The notes under the pieces were generated by a model, which saw only the letters and a program-made list of their open reading frames with translations, did not search any database and had not been told where the DNA came from. A program made the translations under genes and the position numbers. From the NCBI RefSeq assembly GCF_020497125.1, contig NC_059079.1, forward strand, positions 50,355,114 through 50,419,113: a stretch of DNA of 64,000 bases, in the 5' to 3' direction. This document shows, piece by piece, positions 1-11,640 of this stretch. Origin of the DNA: Mauremys mutica. Its lineage: Eukaryota; Chordata; Testudines; Geoemydidae. Numbering within the stretch: position 1 is the stretch's first letter; each line of letters opens with the position of its first letter.

Positions 1-255
1 CATCAGGTGGGGTGCATCCAGGTGGTGGGACCTCCAGAATGGAACATAAGACACCTGGTACATCCATCACACCACCAGTTTTTCAAAGTTCTGTACTGCA
101 CTTGCAAAGATTGTGCTCATATTGGGCTTATCTGTGCCTTGAAGCCACAGCCTGCGTTAATAAGCAGAGTAGTGAAATACTGCTGCATTATGATTTTCTA
201 GGCCATTGTACAATGCCTACAGGAATATAGGGTGTTTGTGTCTGTGTGGTATACT

Positions 256-708
256 GTGCACTCCACCCTGTGCTGGGCCAGCTCCCTCCCTCATCTAGAG
301 AATCTAGCACATGATGCAGTGCTAGTCTCACGTAGGCCTTGTGCAACCAACTCCCAGCCCAAGGACTATATTTGTACCTAGCTTCTGCAGAGCAGGACTG
401 AGGAAGTTTAGCAGGTAGCTTCATGAACCCTGTCAGGGCCAGGCACCGTTGAGCCCATCATCATGTTGTCTGTCATGTATAATGTGAAGCTGGCATCTTA
501 CCATAAGTATGGCTACTTAGCTGTTCATGTTACAAATCTCACACACAAACAGTGAGTCAGGATTTATTGGGCTTTTACTTTCTGAATTTCAGTGCAGCTG
601 AGTTTCCATTTTGGCCTTATACAAGCATGGCTGCAAGTATTTACGAATCCTGCTGCAGCTAAAGAAAATGGGTGAGTGCACTCTACCCTGTGCTGGGCCA
701 GCTCCCTT
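256..708. repeat. Pair of 33-bp direct repeats 420 bp apart
   Basis: Positions 256-288 and 676-708 share 33 bases with a single C/T difference; both contain CCCTGTGCTGGGCCAGCTCC. The sequence between and around them does not obviously align. It could be a local duplication or two pieces of a repeat family I do not recognise. Confidence 0.7.
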
Positions 709-1066
709 CTGACCTTAAAGTCTATGAGAGTTCTGCTGTCACTTCAGTCTATTAGGAGCATTCACCTGTTTGACCAGCCAAATGTAGAACGCGGTGTCAT
801 TTATGAGCCATGGGAAGGGTAAGTGCAAAGCACAGAATGCCATAGACTTAAAACAGGCTATGAAAGAATTTATCAGAGAATATATTCCAAGTTATACAGT
901 GATACTATTGATTAACATTAATACTTATTAGCTTTAGTATCATTTTATAGACATAATTAGGTTATTATTAATGAAGTTTAGCATTGCTAATTGTAATAAT
1001 CGTGTGCTAAAACCTCTTGTGATGGACAGTTGACTGAACACACTCAATTTACATTATGGGCTAGAG

Positions 1067-1140
1067 TCCCAGCTGGTGTAAATTGGTGTAGCACCATTGA
1101 GGACAATAGAGCTCTGCCAATTTACAGTAGCTGAGGCTCT
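1067..1140. repeat. Short palindromic dispersed repeat (GGTGTAAATTGG arms)
   Basis: The left arm contains CAGCTGGTGTAAATTGG and the right arm CCAATTTACAGTAGCTGAG, so the 74-bp unit folds on itself around a centre near CATTGAGGACAATAG. Degenerate relatives with the theme 'first-person' TGACTTCAATGGAGCTAC and TTTACACC occur at 20745-20815, 37055-37110, 40130-40185 and 61828-61910. This is an ancient, widely dispersed sauropsid repeat type; I cannot name the family. Confidence 0.6.
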
Positions 1141-1625
1141 GGCTCCATGTCTGAAGGCAATCTATATTGAGCATTGATAGAATTAATTTTTATGGCAGCT
1201 GTAAGGCTAAGAGCCAGTATGATGGTACTTTGTTTATTTCTGTGTTTTTAGGCAAGCAATTCTTATTGACAATCTATAAACCTTGCCATTAAGGTCCATT
1301 GAATGAGAAAACTCTTTTTCAGCAGAACAGAAACCTGTTTTGTTACAACCTCCACCCTGCCCTCCTCACCCCCTGCATTTGAAAATATACATCCATTTCC
1401 TTACTATGGACCTGAACCTGCAATTGGTAGCATGAAGGTAGGGTGTTCTGCCTGTGGATGTCTGTGGGCCTCTTTGTGGGCTTGTCAGTCATCCTATACC
1501 CTATCAGTTGCAATACTAGGGCCTATATTCCTGGCCCACAGCTTCTACACACTCCAATTTATGACACAACTTCTAAAATAGCATTTTTATTTCATTTGAG
1601 TAGATGTTTTATATATAGCTTCTGA

Positions 1626-1665
1626 AAGAGTGTGTGTGTATATATACTTCACGCACACATATAGT
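1626..1665. repeat. TG/TA microsatellite remnant
   Basis: GTGTGTGTGTATATATA is followed by a degraded CACACATATA run. It is a decayed dinucleotide repeat. Confidence 0.6.
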
Positions 1666-3454
1666 ATAACATCCAATGCTTTTAATTGTATAGATGTTGA
1701 CATTCTTTAGCTGCCTGGTACCCTAGAATTATTTACAGATTATCAGGTAATCTAAACTTCCTAGTAGCTACAAAATCATGCATCAATGTCTTGTCCACAG
1801 ACCCAGAAAGGAGAGCCTTGTGTGATAACAGTATTTATTTTTTGAACATCATTATTAATGCCATAGTGTTGTAGCAAAAGAAGCAAATTAAATTACTAAA
1901 GGAAATAATATTGAATTTAAAAAATAGATGACTTTGACTTGTATCATGTACTTTTCTTTTCTCTCTGGCTGATCATTTTTCTTCTAAGCCCACCCTACAT
2001 TGAATGAATGGCACAGACCTGTTCAGCAGATAGAGAGGCTGTGGCATGCATACAATACTGCTGGGCATATTTGGCACAATTATGATTCAGCCTTTGGGTG
2101 TTAGGTAACCGGCTAGTAACCAGTTTTTTTGGGGGCGGTAGAAACCTATAGTTACTTTGTACAGAAAAAGGAGTGAACAGTGTTCAAGGACTCTCACAAT
2201 AGCTTAGCTCGTGTGTTTCCATTATAGGCTCAGTTCTCTGAACCAGAGTTACTAAATCTATTCTTTCCTGCAAGCTAACCAACACAAAGCCGTCATCCTT
2301 CGCTACAGGAGACTTGGCCCTGAACTTTAGAGAACCCGGTCCAATAGCTGACATATCATTTGGACTGAAAATAGGTGGGCAGTGTAGGTGGTAACACCTG
2401 CTACTAATTCTTTACTCCTTGATAGCACCAAAACAATCTGCTGGTCTTGGCTCTTTAATAGTAGAAGAAGAGGAAGGGATAGGCATCTAATACCTCCAGT
2501 GTTTGTATGCAAGGCATAATTGGTTTTCTTGAGTAGGAGCCAGCACTGATGCACTGCTGTTCTGGGGGAAAGTGTTCTTTTGATGAATGGTACCCCCACC
2601 GACTTTGGAACACAGGCGTTACCATATTAGGAAGATCATTAAGACTGTCAGGTCTACTGTTAGAGTTCTGCCTCTGGCAGAGGACAAAACCTGATATTTC
2701 ATATGTCAGAGGAAGAATAATGCATATGCAGTAGAAAAAATGGCTAGAGGGCTGGAGAGATTGTAGTAGAAACAATGATTGTAAGATTATATTATATAGA
2801 TTTAAGCTTGGCTAAGTAATGTCTAAGCAGGGACATGACAATACTTGCAGGATGTAAAACACCAGGGATGAAGAGGAATTATGTGGCATAATAATAAAAT
2901 TAAGAAGGAGAAAAAAAGGCATAATTCCAGGAAAAAAGAAGCTTCTTGTGAGTGCTAGCTGGTATCCCGTGGAATGGATCACAGTCAAGTTGGAAAAGCA
3001 TGTCAAGTGGGTTCCTACAGGAATCGGTCCTGGGTCCAGTTCTCTTCAATATCCTCATAAATGATTTAGATAATGGCACAGAGAGTACAGTTATAAAGTT
3101 TGAGAACAGTACCAAGCTTGGAGAGTTGAGAGTACTTTGGAGGATTAAAATGCAAAATGATCTGGACAAACCGGAGAAATGGGATGTAAATAGGATGAAA
3201 TTCAATGAGGACAAATGCAAAGTACTCCACTTAGGAAGAAACAATCAATTGTACACATACGAAATGACGGCCTAGACAGTAGTACTGTGGAAAGGGATGT
3301 GGGGGTTTTAGTGGATCACATGATATGATTCAACAATGTAACAAAAAGTTGCAAATAAAGTGAACATCATCCTGGGATGTATTAGCAGGAGTGTTGTAAG
3401 CAAGACACAAAAAGTAAATCTTCCACTCTACTCCACGCTGATAAGGCCTCAGCT

Positions 3455-4152
3455 CAGAGGTGAAAGTAAGCCAGTCCAAGTCCTGCTGCCGGAGCTCCAG
3501 TGGGAGCCTCTGGCCCTTTAAATTGTTGCAGGAGGCCCGGGGCTCCTGCAGCCAGGCTCAGGCTGAGATTTAAAGGGCCCAGTGCTCTGGCCCCTGCGAG
3601 GAACCTCGCGCCCTCTAAAGCACTGCCCGAGCCCTGCTGCTGGAGCTCCAGCAGTGCTTTAAAGGGCCTGGGGCTCCCCGCAGCGGCTGGAGCTCCAGGC
3701 CCTTTAAAGCACTGCCAGAGCCCTGTCACCACTATGCTGCAGTGGCAGGAGCCCCGGGACCTTTACATTTCCACCCGAGCCCGGCTGCCGGAGCCTCCAC
3801 TGCAGGGAGCCCTGGGACCTTTAAATCACCACCGGAGCCCTGCTGCCGCTACTCTGGGGCAGTGGCAGAAGGGCTCCGGCGGCAATTGAAAGGGCCTGGG
3901 TCTCCGTGGCAGTCGGAGCCCCGGGCCCTTTAATTCACCCCTGAGACCCAGGGCTGCCAGCCGCCTCTGCAGCTGGTAGCTCCAGGGTGATTTAAAGGCC
4001 CTGGGGCTTCCAGCCACAGCCAGAGCCTCAGGCCTTTAAATCTTGAAAGGCCTCACCTCTTCCGGTTGAGGTCCCGCCTCTTCCGGTCGAGGCCATGCCC
4101 CTGCTCAGGACTCCGGCGTACCGATAAGTCCTTTAAATTACTTTCATCCCTG
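3455..4152. mobile_element. Non-autonomous hAT-like element, 698 bp, inserted in CR1
   Basis: The element is bounded by the 8-bp duplication CCTCAGCT at 3447-3454 and 4153-4160. Its ends are inverted repeats: CAGAGGTGAAAGTAA on the left, and TTACTTTCATCCCTG on the right, which reads CAGGGATGAAAGTAA in reverse. An 8-bp duplication and a CAG start are hAT hallmarks. The interior is very GC-rich and built from alternating inverted units around GGGCCCTTTAAA and TTTAAAGGGCC. It has no transposase, so the open frames here are compositional. Confidence 0.9.
4056..4097. repeat. 21-bp tandem duplication inside the hAT-like element
   Basis: Two adjacent units, 4056-4076 and 4077-4097, both start CCTCTTCCGGT and then read TGAGGTCCCG or CGAGGCCATG. 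Confidence 0.8.
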
Positions 4153-5734
4153 CCTCAGCTGGAGCATTTTGTCCAGTTCTGGGTGTCACATTTCAGGAAA
4201 GACGTGGACAAATTGGAGAAAGTCCAGAGGAGAGTAAAGAAAATGTTCAAAAGTCTACAAAACATAACCTATGAGGGAAGATTGGAAAAAATGTTTGTTT
4301 AGTTTGGAGAAGAGAAGACTCACAGGGGACATGCTAACAGTTTTCATGTACATAAAAGGTTTTTACAAGGAGGATGGAGAAAAATTGTTCTTGTTAACCT
4401 CTGGGGATAGGACAAGAAGCAATGGGCTGTAAGTACAGCAAGGGCAGTTTAGGTTGGACATTAGGAAAAAGTTCTTAACTGTCAGGGTAGTTAAGCACTG
4501 AAATAAATTGTTAGGGAGGTTGTGGAATCTCTATCATTGGAGGTTTATAAGAGTAGGTTAGATAAACACCTGTGGGATGATCTGGATAATACTTAATCCT
4601 GCCTTGAGGTTCCTCCCAGTCCAACATTTCTATAATTCTATAAGCTCTGAGGTTTGTGGAAGCGCCATCACTTTACACACTAGAAATGAGTTAAGTATAG
4701 CCATTAGTAGATGAAAAATAGGAACAAGCCTTAGTAGTAAGATGGACAGAATGAACTAATCCATTATATTTTATGATTCAACAGTAGCCATGTGTGTTTT
4801 TTGTGGAGAAAGGGTAGGGGATTCTTCCTGAACTTTTTTTCCCCTTAAACATCATATTTGACTGTACCTATCTTAGCATTTATATCTACAAATATTATGG
4901 GTTTCTCCTTCTTTGTATAGAAGGAGTACTTCCTCAGTCCGCTCAAAACCAATCTTGCCCCTGCTGGGTCTGGTTTAATAAAGTCTCAAACAGCGACACC
5001 CCTCCTTCTGAGGTCTGGTTTCATATTAACACAAAATATCTCAAACAGGATGTTTGAGATCTCTCAGGATTCCTTCTTGCCAAATCAGTCAATTCCAAAC
5101 TCTTAAGTCTCACTGCAGGCTTCCCCATCGAGAGGTTCCTAAGCAGCTCCTATTACTCACTAACTAGGAATCATTGCTGGTCTTCCCTCAGGCCACAAGT
5201 CCAGGACAGGACACTCCTGCCTATTGAGAATAGGTTGCCACTGATATCTCCCAGAAGGGCTGGCACTGAGTCAACCAGGTCTGTGCTCTCAGTTCTCCAA
5301 ATACTACAGTTTAGGAGGGGAACAAGGCAGAGATCAGAGTTGGGTGTTGAACCCCTTAATAGCCCAAGCTCTACCTGTGATAGGGACACAAAACTGTCCA
5401 GTCATTTTTAAAATCCAGCTTACAACTTTAGCTCCCTGAGCTTCTATAGCAAAGTCTGCCTCAAAGGCTGAGTACCTGCTGTGTGAAAAAAAAATTTCAA
5501 TTTAGTTGTTTTAAATCTACCGGTCCTTAAATTTATGGAACAATCCCCTTGTTCGTGTATTATATATAAATATAAGTCCAAGACCCCATTTGTGGTGGAA
5601 CTGCTAGTAGAGATACCCTACTGACTCAAGTCTGGATAATAAAAACAGAGAAATTTTATATTATATTAGAAGACTAACACAATACCTGGATGTATAAAGA
5701 GAGGACTTTTAAGAAAGAGAAAGGAGATGATATT

Positions 5735-6303
5735 GTCTCTGAATCTGGCATTGGTGAGGCCAGCTGGAATACATATTCTGGTGTTGATATTTAAAAAAAA
5801 AATATTGGACATGGTTCGGAAAAGAGCTACGAGAATGATTTGCAGTCTGGAAAACGTGCCTCACAATGAGACTCTAAAGGACCTTAATCTCATTTATCTA
5901 GGAGAAGATTAAGCAGCAACTCAATCATGATCTTTAATTATTTAAATGGAGAAAAGACATCTGACACTAGAGCGCTCTTTAATCTAGCTGACAAGGGCAT
6001 TACAAAATCCAAGGGCTTGAAGTTGAAATCAGCAAAGTTCAAACTGTAAATAACATATAAATTAACGCTAAAAGTAATTAATCATTGTAACAGATTACTA
6101 AGAGATTTTGTAAATTCTTTATCAGTTGGTGTCTTTAAATCAGGCTTGTCTGTCTTTCTAACCAACAGGCTCTAGTTTAACCACAAGTTGTTGTTATAGA
6201 TGTAGGAATCATTGGGTGACATTCTATGGACTGTGTTATGAGGGAAGTCATGATAATCAGACTAGATTATCATAATGATTTCTTCCAGCCAAAAAATCTA
6301 TGA
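5735..6303 (+). mobile_element. Old CR1 3' fragment
   Basis: The protein-like remnant VRKRATRMICSLENVPHNE is the conserved CR1 region near the end of ORF2, and the fragment closes with an end of the type CTTCCAGCC...AAATCTATGA. It is much more decayed than the CR1 at 2945 and belongs to a different, older subfamily. Confidence 0.7.
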
Positions 6304-8235
6304 CACTGAAAATCCAAGGAGAAGTTGCCAACTATCTCTTATAATGTTTTCCCCTTTTTCATTATTTTCCATGTGTTTGAAACTCAGTTTTGATACAGAC
6401 CATTAATCAGACAGTAAGTTTGTAAGAAAAGATTCCAGAAATATATAAAATGTATTTTATATGAATATTTAATTACAAGCTTGCATTGTAATCTTGCTGT
6501 CAAAGCAGCTTTATCTTGATGATACGTCCAAGAGCTATAACTGAGGTAGCTTTTCTGATGTGTTGAAATGAAAGCACTCAATATACCGACACATCACAGA
6601 ATATGTAATAAGTTTTCTTCCAAATTCTTCTTCATTAAGTTATTGATTAAATCAGTTTAATATATAATCATCTCTGTCCAAGCACAACACAATGGTATGT
6701 AGGATTTGGATATTCAGTTATTCAATAGCTAGGGCTTACTTCTCTAAGACAAAAAAACTGTTTTATTAATTTATTTTGATATTAATTTAAAAGGAACAAA
6801 TCCATTTCAATAGTGCAGGAGCAGTCGGGATTTGTGATGGTACATGTTGTCACAGCCTCGTGTCTGCTTCAAAAGAGAATACATTTGTGGTAGACAATCT
6901 TTTAAAAAAATGAAAAAAATGGTTAAAGTGATTTCTAAACTATGGTCCATGAATCACTGGTGCCATGCACTCTTTGCTGATGGAGAAGTTTGTGACTCCA
7001 AATATTTTGGCAAATAGAAAATAAAGTGCTATTTATCACATGACCTATCCCAACCATTCTAATTAGTTAGCCATTTGCATTGCATTTTGTATTACAGCCC
7101 ACAATCATTACTGCATTTTGGATTTTTTGTATTATGAAAATATAGGCCATCTCTTTATTTAGCTGGGATCTTCTGTAGGGTTTTTCAAACACTCTGAAAT
7201 GAATTTTTGCTTTTATATGATATCATTTCAAAAGGGGAGGTGGAACTCATAATTGACATATCCATCTAAGTGAGAATCCTTTTACCCTAAAAAGCAGCTC
7301 ATATATTATATCACTGTAGTAGCTACAAACCAGACCATGACTTTACTCTGAAGCAAAAAACAAAACAAGACAAAACCAAAACAAAAGCTCTTCATAAAGG
7401 CAAAGCTACTGCAGACACTGAGAAATAAAAATAGTCCCTTGATTAGATTTTGAGGACAACATGTCCTTTTGCTAATATCTCTCTGCTGCATCTTAATTGG
7501 TAAGTAAATGAATAAAAGATGTGTTTATTACTGCTTAATTGACTTGTTTGCTTTCATTTCTATCACTGATTTATTTTGGAATGGGGGATGGGTGTCTGTT
7601 ACATATGGTCTTTGAATTTGTTTAGCTTCATCTTTACATAAAAAAAAGTGCATTCTTCTTTCCAAGAATCTGATCTGCTTGAAGAATATGTTTCAAAATC
7701 AGGGTCAAGAGTGCCGGAAACTTCAGCAAGATCTCTGCTTGGCCAAATGGAGTTTGACAGTGTCTTTCTAATGCCTTTAAAGTAGCGAGCTAAAGTAGAC
7801 AGGCGGTTTATTGTGCAAAAGAAATTGTGCTTTTAAAAATGATATTTTTAATTTCCTTTACAAAGGGCTAACAAAAAAAACCCTGGTTTTATATTGAACC
7901 TTGTATAATTCTGAATTTATATTCAGTGCCTAACAAAATCAAGTTGCTCTGGAATTATGGTCACATCACAGGCTGCACAAAAGAAATAGAAACTGGTGCA
8001 TCCTAAGTGGCTTATTTATTTCTTCTCCAGATGACAATTTTGTTATGGAGTATTCCCTCCATTTCTAATAAATAATACTTGTGCTTGTTCTATGTATATA
8101 ATCTATGACAGAGTATCACAAGCAAGGCTTGTTGTAATACATTGCCCCCAGCTAGGCAACAGAGTGGTGTACTTTGCAAATGAAAACATTTGTCTGAATG
8201 ATGCATTTCTGAATGAGAATTGTTTTGTTTTACAG

Positions 8236-8426
8236 AGAGTTTGGCCGCTGGAAAGTAAACAATCTAGCTGTTGAAAGAAGAAATTTCCTTGGCTCCCCAC
8301 TGCCTCTTGCACCTGAATTCTTTCGCAACATAAGACTACTAGGACGTCGCCCAACCCTTCAGCAAATCACAGAGAACCTTATCAAGAAATATGGGACACA
8401 TTTCCTACTGTCAGCTACCTTGGGAG
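8236..8426 (+). CDS. BRINP3: BRINP3 internal coding exon (start of MACPF region)
   Basis: The exon follows a T-rich tract ending TTTTACAG and ends at G|GTATGG. Its first base completes an arginine codon begun in the previous exon, then come 63 codons, then the first base of a glycine codon. The product opens EFGRWKVNN and ends SATLGG. BRINP proteins are neuronal glycoproteins of about 760 residues with an N-terminal MACPF domain, induced by BMP and retinoic acid and linked to suppression of cell-cycle progression. This piece corresponds to roughly residues 80-143. The motif [20 protein letters not shown] separates it from BRINP1, which differs at many positions, and fits BRINP3 better than BRINP2. 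The frame runs on past the donor for about 20 codons to a stop, so a simple translation overshoots the exon. No frameshift or stop lies inside it. The upstream exon encoding the signal peptide is not in the window. The identification is from memory of the family and is very likely correct. Confidence 0.95.
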
Positions 8427-9594
8427 GTATGGTCAGTGATATGAAAAAACGTTTCCATTATGAAAATAACCACAGACAGTCAGAGTGGGTATAAATTGCT
8501 ACTTTTATATTATCAATACCATTAATATTAAATCCTTCATTGAACTTTTCTAGCTGAGAACATAGGGCCTGACTGATCCCTGAAGATCTGAGGTCTCTGT
8601 CTTGTATGGAAGAGAGGGGCTCAGCTACCTCTGCAACATCACTTTCTCCTTGCCTTGGATTCAGAGTGGGGTCTCACTGGGTTCAAAGACCCATGCAAGG
8701 GAGGAATTAGGCAGTATGCTGCCCATAGGAGGAAGAGGTAGGAGAATGGTGAGACCAAGGAAATGTTCATTGTTCCTTCTCTTTCTCTGAGAGATTCTCT
8801 GGAAAGATAATACAGCCTATCCTGTATTGCCTTTTCACAGACCCCACTGTGTGGTTGGGAAACTCCCTTCCTTAAAGATAGACATCTTGTGGTGCAGCCA
8901 CTGACTGCAGAAACCCTTTCTGTACTGTGGATGGGGCACCAGGGACACAGAGCCACTGTAGAAGCACAGGGTCTACAGGCAGATGTATCTGTGGACTGGC
9001 CTTTATTGTAATAGGGAGGGAGCCTTTCAGTGGAACAATTGGGGAGAAACTCTAAAAGGAGAATTTTATGAAGAGTTTTCTCTAGTCCCCTCCCATCACT
9101 TTTCCTGTGGGAGGGTCCAGTTGGACCCATAATTTCTTTCATGAGGAATGGGAAGTGATGCCTGAACAAAATATTTTTAAAATATTATGAATGCTACAAA
9201 CCAGTACCCAAGCTTGAATGTAGGGTGCTTCATCTTGGAGTATAATTATAATCTAGTGTTCTCTAGAATTATTATAAATCAAAAGAGACAAATACACTAA
9301 CCATGGCCCACACTTGAATGGTCAATGCTTAAACATCATTTTGCTTACCTTATGTTCGATCAACTACTACAAAACCATTTTATTTGGACATTTTTAAACA
9401 TTTTTGCAGAAATTCAAAGGCATGACATTTTAAGTCAAAAATAGTTCTATTTGCAAGTGAATAACATGAACGTTTCCAATTTTTCAGTTATGAAATTTGG
9501 AAATTGGACAAAAACAATTGGCCTACAAAACAATAAAGTTCATAGGCCCAATTCCTCATTGCATCCATGCTGAGCTCAGTTATGGTACTGGCTC

Positions 9595-10930
9595 GGTTAT
9601 GATAGTTTGATACCTGGCAAGATACTAGACCAAATTATTAAACAATAAATTTGTAAGCACCTAAAGGATACTAGGTTTAGAAGGAATAGACAAAATAGAT
9701 TTGTCAAGAACAAATCATGTCAAACCAACCTAATTTCCTTCTTTGACAGGGTAATTGGCCTACTGGCTAGTGGGAAAGTGTTATACTCTGATTTAATAAG
9801 GCCTTTGAAAACAGTCCCACATGACAGTCTCATACGCAAACTAGGGAAATGTGGTCTAGATGAAATTACTGTAAGGTGGATGCACAACTGGTTAAAAAAT
9901 TTTACTCATAGTGTAATTATCACTGTTCATTGTCAAACGTGGAGAGTGTATCTAATGGGATTGAACAGGGGACTGTCCTGGGTTTGGTACTACAGTACTC
10001 AATATTTTAATTGGTGTCTTGGATAGTGGAGTGGAGAGTATGCTTATAAAATCTGCAGTTAACGCCAAGGTTGGAGGGTCTGCACATCCATTGGAGGACA
10101 GGACTAGAGTTTAAAATGACCTTGACTCATTGGAAAATTGGTCTGAATTCAACAAGATGAAACTCAATAAAGAGAAGTGCAAAGTACTTCATCTAGGAAG
10201 GAAAAATGAAATATACTACTACAAAAAATGGGGAATAATTGCTTAGGAGGTAGTACTTCTGGAGGGTACTTCTGTGGGTTATAGTGGATAACAAATTGAT
10301 TGAGTCAACAATGTGATGCAGTTGCAAAAAAAAGCTATCATCATTCTGAGGTGTATTAACAGAGGTGATGTATATAAGACATGGGAGATAATTGTCCTGC
10401 TCTGCTGGCACTAGTGAGGCCTCGGCTAGAGTAGAGTGTCCAGTTCTGGATGCCGCACTTTAGGAGAGGTGTGGATAGATTACAGAGTCCAGAGGCAAAC
10501 ACCGGAAGTGATAAAAAGGTTTAGAAAACCTGACCTATGAGGAAAGATTAAAAAACCTGAACATGTTTAGTCTTGCAAAAAGGAGCTCGATGGGGGACAT
10601 GATAAGCATTCAAATAGGTTGAAGACTGTGATAAATTGTACACCATGTCCACTGGCAGTAGAACAGGAACTAATGGGTTTAATCTGCAGCAAGGTAGATT
10701 TAGGTGAGATATCAGGAAACACTTTAAGGGTATTTAAGCACTGGAATAAGCTTACAACAGAGGCTGTGGAATCCCCATCATTGGAGATTTGTAAGCACAC
10801 ATTGGACAAACAATTGCCAGGGATTGTCTTGGTTTACTTGGTCTTGCCTCAGCTCAGAATGCTGGACTTGATGACCTCTCAAGGTCCTTTCCACACCTTG
10901 ATTTCTACTATTGTGTTCTGGGACAGGTCT
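9595..10930 (+). mobile_element. CR1 LINE fragment, reverse transcriptase to 3' end
   Basis: The coding remnant around 9670-10030 follows the CR1 palm: a thumb-to-palm stretch with HDSLIRKLGKCGLDE, then the degraded equivalent of the GPVLFNI motif. The part at 10140-10220 corresponds to NKMKLNKEKCKVLHLG. It continues through the 3' region to about GATGACCTCTCAAGGTCCTT. Many frameshifts are present. The 3' 8-mer tail is not clearly preserved. Confidence 0.85.
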
Positions 10931-11640
10931 TTGCAAAGAAAAAACATTTGGTATCCAAGGGAGGAGAAAAAGCCATCATGTTGCCCCAACGTATGTTTCA
11001 TGGGAACCATAATTGACTCTCCATTCACAAGACACTTCTTCCTTCACTGCAGGCAATTGTGGTGATGGGAGAGAACAGATCCCTCAGGCCCACCCTGGCT
11101 AAGACACTGGGGGTTCTGCCTAGGATGACCAGATCGCAAGAGTGAAATATCAGGACACATGGGGGGAAGGGGAGAGACAACCACAGGTGCAGAGCCCTGA
11201 CTGGAGCCATGAGAAGGGGCGCGCAAGAGGGGTGTATGGCCCCTGTTGCAGCCCATGCCACAAGCCATGGGGCAAGGTCTCATGGCCCCAGCTCCAGCCC
11301 CCAGCAGAAGCCACTGGGACAGGGGCACAGGATCCTGGTTGCAAAGTCAGACCCAGTCACAGGGCAGGGGAGCGAAGGCTCCCAGTTCTAGCCCTGGCTC
11401 CAGCTCCAGCCCCAGTCACAGAGGGGAGGCCCGCAGTCCTGCCTTCAGACCCAGCTTCAGCCACTGACAGCTGAAGCAAGCTAAGTCACGGAGGTCTGGA
11501 ATCAGTGAGTGTCGTGGTCCCCCTCACTAAATTATAGACTTAGTTGTAATCCATATTTAAACATACAGATTTATTTGTACACTAAACAAACAACAGGGGT
11601 AAAGGGCAGGGTTTTTTATTCTGTCAGTAAATCAACTTCA

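Larger units (their letters stand above)
2945..4645 (+). mobile_element. CR1 LINE fragment, 5'-truncated, split by a hAT-like insertion
   Basis: The left part (2945-3454) encodes the end of the CR1 reverse transcriptase palm and the following region, with GPVLFNILINDL and later MKFNEDKCKVLHLG. The right part (4161-4645) carries the thumb-region motif LEKVQRRVKKM, then the 3' untranslated region and the tail TTCTATAATTCTATAA, the 8-mer-type end typical of CR1. Between them is an inserted element (3455-4152). Several frameshifts make it dead. CR1 copies are usually 5'-truncated, as here. Confidence 0.9.
1..8235 (+). other. BRINP3: BRINP3 upstream intron, 3' part
   Basis: Non-coding sequence before the first visible exon. 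Apart from the repeats listed separately I see no exon of the gene here. The stretches 709-1066, 1141-2944, 4646-5734 and 6304-8235 are AT-rich and hold no recognisable gene; the short open frames in them are random. The interval 6304-8235 leads into the exon acceptor and is the cleanest repeat-free part. Confidence 0.75.

Noticed and set aside
3500..3889. 129-residue alanine/proline-rich frame
   Set aside because: It is inside the GC-rich hAT-like element and reflects its repeated GGGCCCTTTAAA units.
8429..8494. Coding continuation of the first exon beyond 8426
   Set aside because: The frame stays open for about 20 codons but a GT donor follows at 8427, the protein match stops exactly there, and the next exon joins in phase.
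8639..9169. 176-residue minus-strand open frame just after the first exon
   Set aside because: No family resemblance, no codon pattern and no splice or promoter context; one frame of this size is expected by chance in 64 kb.
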